Below are positions 53,414 through 60,471 of a DNA stretch of 60,471 nucleotides, one piece after another. Origin of the DNA: Lentisphaerota bacterium (GTDB lineage Bacteria; Verrucomicrobiota; Kiritimatiellia; UBA8416; VGWI01); contig VGWI01000006.1 of assembly GCA_016873655.1 (NCBI GenBank), positions 1-60,471 on the forward strand, written 5' to 3'. The position numbers and the translations under genes were made by a program. Every line of letters begins with the position of its first letter. Within the stretch, counting starts at the first letter, position 1. The notes under the pieces were generated by a model, which saw only the letters and a list, made by a program, of their open reading frames with translations, ran no database searches and was not told where the DNA came from.

Positions 53414-54637
53414 ATGAAGAAGTCCGGGAGTCTGGTCTGCATGGCGGGCGCGGCGGCATTGCTCCTTCTCGCGGCAAACGCGTCGGCAAACGGGTTCCGC
53501 AATCCTCCCGCCGGCGCGGCGGCATTGAGCCTCGACGGCGCCAAGAGCACGCTTGTGGAGGATCCTTCCTCGATTTCGCACAACCCGGCGAACCTCGCCG
53601 AGGCCACGAAACCCTCCGTCATGGTTACGGCCAACCTCGTGGCCGGACGCGTGAAGCGCACCAACCCGCTCGGCGCCTCGGCCACCACGGAGAACGGTGG
53701 CGCGCTTCTGCCCGACATCTACATGGTATGGCCGCTGCAGGAAGGCAAGTTCGTGTTCGGGCTCGGGATGAACACGCCGTACGGCCAGAACATCGAATGG
53801 AACGAGATAGTTTCCTTCCCGTACTACTCGTCGCTGGCGGTGGTCAACGTGAATCCCACGATCGCGGCAAAGCTCGGCGACAGCATCCTCGTCGGTGTCG
53901 GCGCCGACCTCTATCTCTCCACGCTGGAAAACCGCGTTTCCGCTTTCCCGCTGGGCCGGCTCTCGATGACCGGCAGCGGCGCGGCCGTCGGCGCGAACGC
54001 CGGCGTCACCTGGAAGATGACCGACCGGCAGCGCCTGGCCCTCACCTGCCGTTCCGCGTTCGACATTGACTACGAAGGCGATACTGAAATCGCCTCGTAC
54101 GGCATGCCGCTGCCACCGCCCCTGCAGGAGAAGAGCGACTTCGAAACAACCATCAAGTATCCGAACGTCGTGACGCTCGGGTACGGCATCCGCGTTTCGC
54201 AGAACGTGCGCGTCGGCGCCGACGTGGAATGGCTCGATTTCTCGCGCAACGACAGGATGACCCTCGATCTCGGCATAAACACGCTGTTGATCGGGCCCGG
54301 CGCCATTGTGCTGAACGACTGGGAAGACATCTGGACCGCGGGTGTCGCCGGCGCATGGAAGGTTGGCGAGAACGTCGAACTCCGCGCGAGCTACAGGTAT
54401 CTGCCCACGCCGATCCCTGACGACACCTATGCCCCCAGCTACCCGGACAACGACCGGCACATCGTGGCGGCGGGGATAGGGCTCAAACAGGGCCCGCACT
54501 CGCTTGACATGGCGGTCGCACACAATTTCATCGACAAACGCGAAATCGAAATCGGCCTCGGGAATCCCAACTCGCCGCCGGGCAGCTACGAATACGCTTC
54601 TCTAATCGGAAGCGCTGCCTACCGGTTCGAGTTCTGA
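53414..54637 (+). CDS. OmpP1/FadL/TodX-family outer membrane porin
   Basis: 407 residues from ATG 53414 with GGGAGG 7 nt upstream. The signal peptide (MKKSGSLVCMAGAAALLLLAANASA) is cut before NGFRNPPAGAAALSLDGA, the FadL-type N-terminal hatch with SISHNPANLA. Alternating beta strands run to the C-terminal Phe of YRFEF, as in 14-strand barrels. FadL proteins admit hydrophobic compounds such as fatty acids or aromatics. It is followed 24 bp later by the radical SAM gene, suggesting a shared transcript. Confidence 0.93.
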   Translation: MKKSGSLVCMAGAAALLLLAANASANGFRNPPAGAAALSLDGAKSTLVEDPSSISHNPANLAEATKPSVMVTANLVAGRVKRTNPLGASATTENGGALLPDIYMVWPLQEGKFVFGLGMNTPYGQNIEWNEIVSFPYYSSLAVVNVNPTIAAKLGDSILVGVGADLYLSTLENRVSAFPLGRLSMTGSGAAVGANAGVTWKMTDRQRLALTCRSAFDIDYEGDTEIASYGMPLPPPLQEKSDFETTIKYPNVVTLGYGIRVSQNVRVGADVEWLDFSRNDRMTLDLGINTLLIGPGAIVLNDWEDIWTAGVAGAWKVGENVELRASYRYLPTPIPDDTYAPSYPDNDRHIVAAGIGLKQGPHSLDMAVAHNFIDKREIEIGLGNPNSPPGSYEYASLIGSAAYRFEF

Positions 54638-54660
54638 GAGTCCCGCGGACAGAGGGAGAG

Positions 54661-56241
54661 ATGGGGAGCAACAACGGGTTCGGCAGGCCGCTGTTCTACA
54701 GCTTCTCAGGGGAACTGGACGAAATCGCCCACCTGTTCCCCAGTGAGCGCCTGGCGACTCTCGCAGCCATCTCTCTCGCTCGCGGCGCGGATGCCCTCGT
54801 ACTCGACCGGTCGAACTTCACGGATCTGACCCGTTTCGGGGCCGGGTTCATGCGCCGGCTCGGAGACATGTCCTTCGACGAGAAGGATGACGGGTACATG
54901 CAGGTCGTGCGCGGCGAGGCCGACGCCATCCTGTCCGGGAAACCGGACATTCTGTTCGTCAACCTGTGGCAGGGAACCGGGTTCAAGTTCTCAGCCGACC
55001 TCGCCCGCCTCCTGCGCGGACTTGCGCCGGACCTGCCGGTTTACGGGATCGGCCAGAAGGTGGACTGGTTCACCGGCCATATCCTCGAGCTCGCCGGCGA
55101 CGCGTTCGACGGGCTTGTCGCCGGGCTGGGCTACGGCGCGGTCCGCCGCCTGCTCGCCGGCGACGCGCCGGAGTCCGTCCCCGGCCTGATCCGCCGCAAC
55201 AAGGGCGTGGTGGTCAGCGACCAACCGCCGCTGACGAACGTGGACGACTTCCCCGCCCCCGCGTACTCCGAAGATGTCTACCGCCACATAGACCGCAAAG
55301 TGCCGATCTACGAGCTCTCCCTGTCGAACCAGGCGTGTCCGAACCGCTGCGTCTACTGCGTGCGCCCGGAGAATTACGGACGCCGCCTCCTGAAGCGCGA
55401 TGTGGCGGGCGTGGTTCGCGAAGCCGTCCACATGTTCGAGCGCGGCATAACGCACTTCAGGGTGATTGATTCCACCCCGCCGCGACGCGCCCTTACGGAA
55501 CTTGCCCGGGGACTGATCGATGCCGGACTTGAGGGAAAGATCGCGCTCTGCGGCTTCTCGCGCGCCGATGTCGCCGGTTGTGAGGATTTCACGCTGCTCA
55601 GGAAGGCCGGTTTCGTGTCGCTCTTCTTCGGCATAGAAGCGCTGGACGATGAACGCCTGCTCGCCCTGCGCAAGGGAATCACCTTCGACCAGGTCCGTTC
55701 CACGCTCGAGAGAGTGCACTCGGCCGGAATACGAACGGTCGGAAGCCTGATATTCCCCACGCCGGGCGAGACGCAGGAGACAATGGACAACACACTCGAA
55801 CGCCTCGCGATGCTGCGGCCGGTGCTCGACTCGGCGCTCGTGCTGGCTTCGGGAGTCTATCCGCCCACCGAGTGGGGCCGGCACCCGGAGAAATTCGGGA
55901 TACGGCTGGCCCCCGACTACGTCCGCCAGGGCATCATATACCCGGTCAAGTATCTCGTGCCCATGCGGCACTGGCACCCGCTCCCCTACAGCTATGAACT
56001 GATGGGCAAACCCGCCCGGGATGTGAAGTTCACGGACATTGTCGGGACCCTCGAACGCTTCGTGGAGAAGATACGGAAGGACATGGGCTATCCCGGAGTT
56101 CCCGACTACTACTACCTGATAGCCCACCTCCTCGGCCGGGACCCTGCGGAAACAACCGGCGCGATCGTGAAATGCATAGTGGAACGCAATTACGCCGGGC
56201 TGGACGCGATGTTCGGCAAAGCCCCGGCCGGGAAAGGATGA
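54661..56241 (+). CDS. Radical SAM protein with B12-type N-terminal domain
   Basis: 526 residues; GGGAGAG precedes the ATG. The N-terminal 190 residues have a Rossmann-like pattern (ALVLDRSNF, DILFVNLWQG, VYGIGQKVDW, GLVAGLGYG) like cobalamin-binding domains, but without DxHxxG. The cluster cysteines are C226-x3-C230-x2-C233 (NQACPNRCVYC). IPTPGETQE-type and FFGIEALDDERL segments belong to the core barrel. The C-terminal 90 residues are a specific extension. It lies between a FadL-like porin and an SDR, suggesting chemistry on an imported or lipid-like substrate; this is inference. Confidence 0.88.
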   Translation: MGSNNGFGRPLFYSFSGELDEIAHLFPSERLATLAAISLARGADALVLDRSNFTDLTRFGAGFMRRLGDMSFDEKDDGYMQVVRGEADAILSGKPDILFVNLWQGTGFKFSADLARLLRGLAPDLPVYGIGQKVDWFTGHILELAGDAFDGLVAGLGYGAVRRLLAGDAPESVPGLIRRNKGVVVSDQPPLTNVDDFPAPAYSEDVYRHIDRKVPIYELSLSNQACPNRCVYCVRPENYGRRLLKRDVAGVVREAVHMFERGITHFRVIDSTPPRRALTELARGLIDAGLEGKIALCGFSRADVAGCEDFTLLRKAGFVSLFFGIEALDDERLLALRKGITFDQVRSTLERVHSAGIRTVGSLIFPTPGETQETMDNTLERLAMLRPVLDSALVLASGVYPPTEWGRHPEKFGIRLAPDYVRQGIIYPVKYLVPMRHWHPLPYSYELMGKPARDVKFTDIVGTLERFVEKIRKDMGYPGVPDYYYLIAHLLGRDPAETTGAIVKCIVERNYAGLDAMFGKAPAGKG

Positions 56242-56248
56242 GAACGCC

Positions 56249-57124
56249 ATGAGCCGTTTCGCGGTCGTTACCGGCGCATCCTCCGGCATAGGCGAAGCCA
56301 TCGCACTGGAACTTGCCGGCGCCGGATGGATCGTTATCGGAACCGTGCGCAAGCCGGAAGACGGGGCAAGGCTGGCCGCCGCGCTCGGGAAGTCATTTCA
56401 CCCGGTCAGGATGGACGTGACGGCAGCGGATACCATCGCCTCCGCCGCCGGGGAGACCGCCGCGATCTGCGGCGCTTCCGGCTTGTCCGCCCTCGTAAAC
56501 AACGCCGGCATCGCTGTTGCCGGCCCGCTGCTCCTGGTCCCGGAAGAGGCGCTTCGACAGCAGATGGAAGTCAACTTCTTCGGCGTCATGGCAGTCACGC
56601 GCGCCTTCTTTCCTCTGCTTCGAAAAGGACTGGCGGCCGGCGGAACGCCGAGAATAGTCAACATGAGCTCCGTCAGCGGCCGGATCGCCTCCCCGTTCCT
56701 CGGCGCGTACGCATCGTCGAAGTTCGCGCTGGAGGCAATGTCGGACTCCCTGCGCCGGGAGGTGGCGCCGTACGGGGTGGAAGTCACCTTGATAGAACCC
56801 GGCAGGATCGCCACGCCGATCTGGGGCAAGTCCACCGACATCACACCTTACGCCGGCTCCGACTACGCCGACGCACTCGGGCGCATGAAGGACTACGCGC
56901 TCCGGGACCCCGGCATGCCGGCGCAGCGCGTTTCGAGGGCCGTCCGCCGGGCGCTGGAGGCGCGGCGGGCGCCGACGCGCATCGCGGTGGTGGACCGGCC
57001 TTTCCTGCACTGGCGCATCCCGCGCCTTCTGTCGGACCGGCAGTTGGACAGGATATACGCAAGGAAACTGGCGCTTGACCGGCCCTTTCCGCCCCCGCAG
57101 GAACGGGGGATTGATGACCGTTGA
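56249..57124 (+). CDS. Classical short-chain dehydrogenase/reductase
   Basis: 291 residues. NAD(P) site VVTGASSGIGEA, structural NNAG (about 88-91), catalytic Ser in NMSSVSG, Tyr-x3-Lys in YASSKFA (about 151-155) and the EPGRIATP loop are all intact. It resembles 17-beta-hydroxysteroid dehydrogenase-like or retinol-type members that act on lipophilic alcohols. The tail from residue 240 (DRPFLHWRIPRLLSDRQLDRI) is basic and helical. It starts 7 bp after the radical SAM stop. Confidence 0.93.
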   Translation: MSRFAVVTGASSGIGEAIALELAGAGWIVIGTVRKPEDGARLAAALGKSFHPVRMDVTAADTIASAAGETAAICGASGLSALVNNAGIAVAGPLLLVPEEALRQQMEVNFFGVMAVTRAFFPLLRKGLAAGGTPRIVNMSSVSGRIASPFLGAYASSKFALEAMSDSLRREVAPYGVEVTLIEPGRIATPIWGKSTDITPYAGSDYADALGRMKDYALRDPGMPAQRVSRAVRRALEARRAPTRIAVVDRPFLHWRIPRLLSDRQLDRIYARKLALDRPFPPPQERGIDDR

Positions 57125-57149
57125 TCGCCCGATGAGGATATGCGATAGT
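57121..57149 (+). promoter_or_regulatory. Predicted promoter of the sensor kinase-regulator pair
   Basis: TTGATC and GATAGT separated by 17 bp, each four of six consensus bases. The -35 overlaps the SDR stop codon. Confidence 0.35.
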
Positions 57150-57171
57150 CGCGGTCGGGGATTCGCTATCG
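57143..57171. promoter_or_regulatory. Inverted repeat upstream of the sensor kinase
   Basis: CGATAG and CTATCG flank a 17-nt centre between the SDR stop and the kinase start, overlapping the predicted -10. This spacing fits an operator half-site pair. It may be chance. Confidence 0.3.
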
Positions 57172-57190
57172 GGGGGACCGTCGCAAAAGC

Positions 57191-59224
57191 ATGAACCTGC
57201 TGCCCAACTGCGTTGCATACTCGCAGGACCCGGCGCTTGCGCAGAGGATCAAGGGCTACCTTCACGAAGACGCCCATGTCCAACTCGTCGAAGAGCCCTC
57301 GCGTCTGGAATCCGTCCTGCAACAGTACGAGCCCACGGTCCTCTTCCTGGACCTCCGCGCGGAGGAATGGCGGCCTCTCCTGCGCCGCATACGCGAGTCT
57401 CTGCCGACGGTGCTTGTCGTGGCGGCAGGCATGCCCGGCAGCGAACCAATGCGCGAAATAGACGCCTTCGACGTGTACGCGGTCGAAGACGTGGAGATGG
57501 ATCGCCTGCGCCTTCTCTCCGTCTTCCGTCGCGCGAACGACTTCCTCCGCCTTCTTCAGGAAAACGTCGTCTTGAGGAAGGACTCCCTGCGCAGGGGGGC
57601 CGACCGGCAGGATCAGGGAATTCCGTCACAGTCTCTGCCCCTGCCTCCGCACCAGTTCTCCCAGGCATTCCGCAACTTCAGCAGCGTGGACGCCATGCTC
57701 GAACGCCTTGTCGAGGGCATCGTGAGCTGGGCGCGGGTCGCTCGCGCCGGCATCTTTTCAATCGCGCGCGGACGCGATTCCTACAGACTCCGCGCCGGCA
57801 TACGCTGCCTGGATTCACTCCGCGACCTGGACGTGACAGCCCCCGATCCGCTTGTCAGATGGATGAAGATGAACGCGCACGTCATCTCCCGCACCACGCT
57901 GAACCACGTCGAGGATCCGTCCGACCGCATCATGCTCGAACGCTCCCTCGACACCCTCGGCGCGGAAGTGATCGTTCCGCTGCACGGGCGCAACCAGATA
58001 ATCGGCTGGCTGTTCGTCGGCCGGCATGTGACCGGCCGCCCGTTCATGCAGACGGACCTGGAAAACCTCCTGATGCTTTCCGAACACGTTTCCAACACGC
58101 TCGAGAACGCGCTGCTTTACGAGGAGGTCGCGCTCCAGAAGACGCTGGCGGAGACGCTCATCCATTCACTGCCGGCCGGAATCGTGGCGGCCAGCGCCGA
58201 CGGAACGATCCGGTGGTTCAACTCAACGGCCGAGGAGATACTGGGCGTGCAGGCGGACACGGTCCTGAACCGCCCGCTGAAGAACGGGCTGGACGGGCAG
58301 CTCGCCGGGCTCCTCGTCGCCTCGCTTCGCGGCGATGCGCAGGATGAACCGGCCGAATGGGTAACGCCGCGCACGCGCCGGTCCGTCTCGCTCGTCGTGC
58401 GAAGGCTGGAGGCCGATTCGCAGTGCCTCGGCGCGGTGCTGATCATACGCGACATGACCCGCGAAAAGCTTCTGCGCGAAAAGCAGGAGGAACTGGAGCG
58501 TTCGGCTTTCTGGACCGAGCTCTCCGCCGCGATGTCCCACGAGATACGCAATCCGCTCGTCGCGATCAGCACGTTTGCCCAGCTTCTTCCCGAACGCTAC
58601 TCCGACGAGGAATTCCGGGAGCAGTTCCGCGATCTTGTCACCCGCGAAATCGGCCGCCTCAACACGATGATGGACCAGATCAACGCTTTCGCGAACCCGC
58701 GCAAGCTCGACTTCAAGCCGGTGAACCCGCCTGCGGTTCTTCGCCAGGCCGCACGCATCGCCCGCCAGCGAGCCGGGAACGACTGCGAAGTTGTCGTCTC
58801 CGCTGACGAGAGCATCCCGCCTGTCCACGCCGACGAGGCGGACCTCACAGAGTGCTTCGGCCACATCGTCACAAACGCGATGGAGGCCGTGAAGAACGCG
58901 CCCTCCCCGTCCATCCACATAACCATCGTCTGCGAACGTGGACCTGACTCGGTCTCCCGCTGCTGCAAGGTGCATGTCCAGGACAACGGCACGGGCATAC
59001 CGGCCCACATACGCGACAACGTGTATTCCCCCTTCTGCACCACCAAGGCGCGCGGCATCGGCCTCGGCCTGCCGCTGGCGAAACGCTCCATCGCCGACCA
59101 CGGCGGCGAAATAAGCATCTCAACCGGGCCGAAAGGCACAACCGTTTCCACATCACTTCCCGCGGCAACCGCGGCGTCAGTTCAGACAAATGGCGAACAA
59201 GCAGCGCATATTGGTCGTAGATGA
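57191..59224 (+). CDS. Cytoplasmic sensor histidine kinase with pseudo-receiver, GAF and PAS domains
   Basis: 677 residues with no membrane helix. Residues 5-130 have a receiver-like fold (VLFLDLRAE), but the N-terminal acidic pair is missing, so phosphorylation is doubtful. A GAF domain follows (about 155-325: EVIVPLHGRNQIIGWLFVG), then a PAS (about 335-435: GIVAASADGTIRWFN). The H-box is AMSHEIRNPLVAI and the ATPase has NAMEAV, DNGTGI and GLGLPLAK, typical of NtrB-class kinases. No good Shine-Dalgarno site is seen near ATG 57191. It overlaps the regulator gene by 35 nt, so it surely partners with it. Confidence 0.92.
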   Translation: MNLLPNCVAYSQDPALAQRIKGYLHEDAHVQLVEEPSRLESVLQQYEPTVLFLDLRAEEWRPLLRRIRESLPTVLVVAAGMPGSEPMREIDAFDVYAVEDVEMDRLRLLSVFRRANDFLRLLQENVVLRKDSLRRGADRQDQGIPSQSLPLPPHQFSQAFRNFSSVDAMLERLVEGIVSWARVARAGIFSIARGRDSYRLRAGIRCLDSLRDLDVTAPDPLVRWMKMNAHVISRTTLNHVEDPSDRIMLERSLDTLGAEVIVPLHGRNQIIGWLFVGRHVTGRPFMQTDLENLLMLSEHVSNTLENALLYEEVALQKTLAETLIHSLPAGIVAASADGTIRWFNSTAEEILGVQADTVLNRPLKNGLDGQLAGLLVASLRGDAQDEPAEWVTPRTRRSVSLVVRRLEADSQCLGAVLIIRDMTREKLLREKQEELERSAFWTELSAAMSHEIRNPLVAISTFAQLLPERYSDEEFREQFRDLVTREIGRLNTMMDQINAFANPRKLDFKPVNPPAVLRQAARIARQRAGNDCEVVVSADESIPPVHADEADLTECFGHIVTNAMEAVKNAPSPSIHITIVCERGPDSVSRCCKVHVQDNGTGIPAHIRDNVYSPFCTTKARGIGLGLPLAKRSIADHGGEISISTGPKGTTVSTSLPAATAASVQTNGEQAAHIGRR

Positions 59225-60471
59225 CGAACTCGGTCCGCGCGAGTCTCTGAAGGCCATCTTCTCCGGCCGCTACGAAGTCGCAGCGGCAGCCGACGCGAAT
59301 GAGGCGCTGCGGATCCTCACTGCCAGCGCTTTCGACCTGGTCATGCTGGATGTGATCCTGCCTGGAAAAGACGGCGTCACGCTGCTGAAGGAGATCCGGG
59401 ATATGTACCCGCGCATGCCGGTGATCATGGTCAGCGCATCCACCTCGGTCCGCCCGGTCGTGGAGGCCATGCGCTTCGGGGCGTTCGACTACGTGTCGAA
59501 GCCTTTTGACGTCGCCGAGCTGCTCCATACCGCCGAACGCGCCATCCAGGGAGGCGTTCTCGGCCGGCGTCTCGAGGTCCTAGAGTCCGACGTGGAAAGG
59601 GAGTTTCCCGTCGGCAACATCGTCGGCTCCGCGCCTTCCTTCCAGGCTGCGCTGTCGGACCTGCGCAAGGCCGCTGTCTCTGACGCCACAGTCCTGATCC
59701 ACGGCGAGAGCGGAACCGGCAAGGAACTTGCCGCGCGCATGCTTCACTCCCTCAGCCCGCGCTCGTCGGAACCTTTCGTGCCTGTGCATTGCGCCGCGCT
59801 GCCGGAGACCCTGATGGAAAGCGAGCTCTTCGGCCATGAACGGGGAGCGTTCACGGGCGCGGATCGCCGGAAGCCGGGCCGGTTCGATCTCGCCGGATCC
59901 GGAACGCTGTTCTTCGACGAGGTGGGCGAAATGTCGCTCACAACGCAGGTCAAACTCCTGCGCGTGCTGCAGGAACGCGAGTTCATGCGCGTCGGCGGAA
60001 CGCAGGTCATCAAGACCAACGCCAGAATCGTCGCAGCCACGTCACGGAACCTGCGCGAGGAGGCGGAGGAAGGGAAATTCCGCCAGGACCTTTTCTACAG
60101 GTTGAGCGTCGTGCCCGTCCGGCTCCCGCCGCTGAGGGAAAGAAGACCGGACATCCCGCTGCTCACCGGCTACTTCGTCGGAATGTTCGGGCAGAACCTG
60201 GATGCGCCGGCAGCCGAGTTCAGCCCGGCCGCAATGTCGCTGATGGAGAACTACGCCTGGCCCGGAAACGTGCGCGAACTCCGCAATATCGTGGAGAGAA
60301 TGATCGTGCTTCATGGACGGGAGCAGGTGATCCTGCCGGACCATCTGCCCGCCGAGTTCCACGGCGGAGCGCTGCCCACGGCCGAACCGAAAGGCAAATT
60401 CGAAGAGCAGGTGAATGCGTACGAGCGCGCGCTGATCGAGGAGGCGCTGGCGAAGACCGACGGGGTGCAGA
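59190..60471 (+). CDS. NtrC-family sigma-54-dependent response regulator, 3' truncated by window end
   Basis: 427 residues visible from ATG 59190 (MANKQRILVVDDELGPR). It is absent from the ORF track because it has no stop here. The receiver domain has phosphoacceptor Asp54 in VMLDVILPG and the conserved Lys in VSKPFD. The AAA+ domain has Walker A GESGTGKE (172-179), the sigma-54 loop GAFTGA (219-224), Walker B LFFDEVGE and the arginine finger region FRQDLFYRLSVV. ENYAWPGNVRELRN closes the ATPase. The DNA-binding Fis-type domain lies beyond the window. It is expected to activate RpoN-dependent promoters after phosphorylation by the overlapping kinase. Confidence 0.95.
   Translation, partial: MANKQRILVVDDELGPRESLKAIFSGRYEVAAAADANEALRILTASAFDLVMLDVILPGKDGVTLLKEIRDMYPRMPVIMVSASTSVRPVVEAMRFGAFDYVSKPFDVAELLHTAERAIQGGVLGRRLEVLESDVEREFPVGNIVGSAPSFQAALSDLRKAAVSDATVLIHGESGTGKELAARMLHSLSPRSSEPFVPVHCAALPETLMESELFGHERGAFTGADRRKPGRFDLAGSGTLFFDEVGEMSLTTQVKLLRVLQEREFMRVGGTQVIKTNARIVAATSRNLREEAEEGKFRQDLFYRLSVVPVRLPPLRERRPDIPLLTGYFVGMFGQNLDAPAAEFSPAAMSLMENYAWPGNVRELRNIVERMIVLHGREQVILPDHLPAEFHGGALPTAEPKGKFEEQVNAYERALIEEALAKTDGVQ

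Overview
The window is about 60 kb of high-GC, gene-dense DNA from a Gram-negative bacterium. The outer-membrane toolkit shows this: LpxB and LpxI for lipid A, an Mla-type phospholipid transport operon, an OmpP1/FadL-like porin, a lipobox lipoprotein, RpoN and an NtrC-type regulator. Starts are often GTG, and neighbouring genes on a strand are repeatedly joined by 4-nt ATGA or GTGA overlaps. The lpxI - Gfo/Idh oxidoreductase - lpxB order, the many B12-type radical SAM proteins and the aromatic-rich lipoprotein would fit a PVC-group relative (Kiritimatiellota or Lentisphaerota-like) or Omnitrophota, but this is a low-confidence inference. No tRNA, rRNA, CRISPR array, insertion sequence or phage gene was recognised.

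Region 1 (1-28.7 kb) is a large accessory cluster for a surface glycan or related envelope product. It holds two multi-spanning membrane proteins, two divergent paralogous B12-type radical SAM genes, a SPASM-type radical SAM gene, a fused epimerase-SDR enzyme, two methyltransferases, a DPM1-like glycosyltransferase and an asparagine-synthetase-like amidotransferase. These are followed by a tightly overlapping flippase - deacetylase - PHP - ATP-grasp operon, a third B12-type radical SAM gene, further glycosyltransferases, an SGNH hydrolase, a GT-C-like membrane protein, an acyltransferase of the left-handed beta-helix class and two nucleotide-sugar epimerases. Together these would make activated sugars, assemble and modify a lipid-linked glycan, and flip it. 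The density of radical SAM and ATP-dependent amide-forming enzymes is unusual for a standard O-antigen locus. A truncated HAD phosphatase remnant lies inside it.

Region 2 (28.8-38.9 kb) is housekeeping. guaB (IMP dehydrogenase) reads rightward. A long leftward operon-like run then reads argF, pyrB, an aromatic-repeat lipoprotein, mlaE, mlaF, a MlaD-type MCE protein with tandem repeats, a LolD-like ATPase, a MacB-like permease and a small exported protein.

Region 3 (39-52.6 kb) holds a 1249-residue hybrid sensor kinase with four PAS domains, a fused SLOG (cpYpsA) - Mut7-C RNase protein, the lpxI-Gfo/Idh-lpxB operon, a YycJ-like metallo-hydrolase, rpoN and mfd.

Region 4 (52.6-60.5 kb) has a small membrane protein beside a ribokinase N-terminal remnant, an OmpP1/FadL-like porin, a fourth radical SAM protein, an SDR, and a sensor kinase overlapping an NtrC-family sigma-54 activator that runs off the end.
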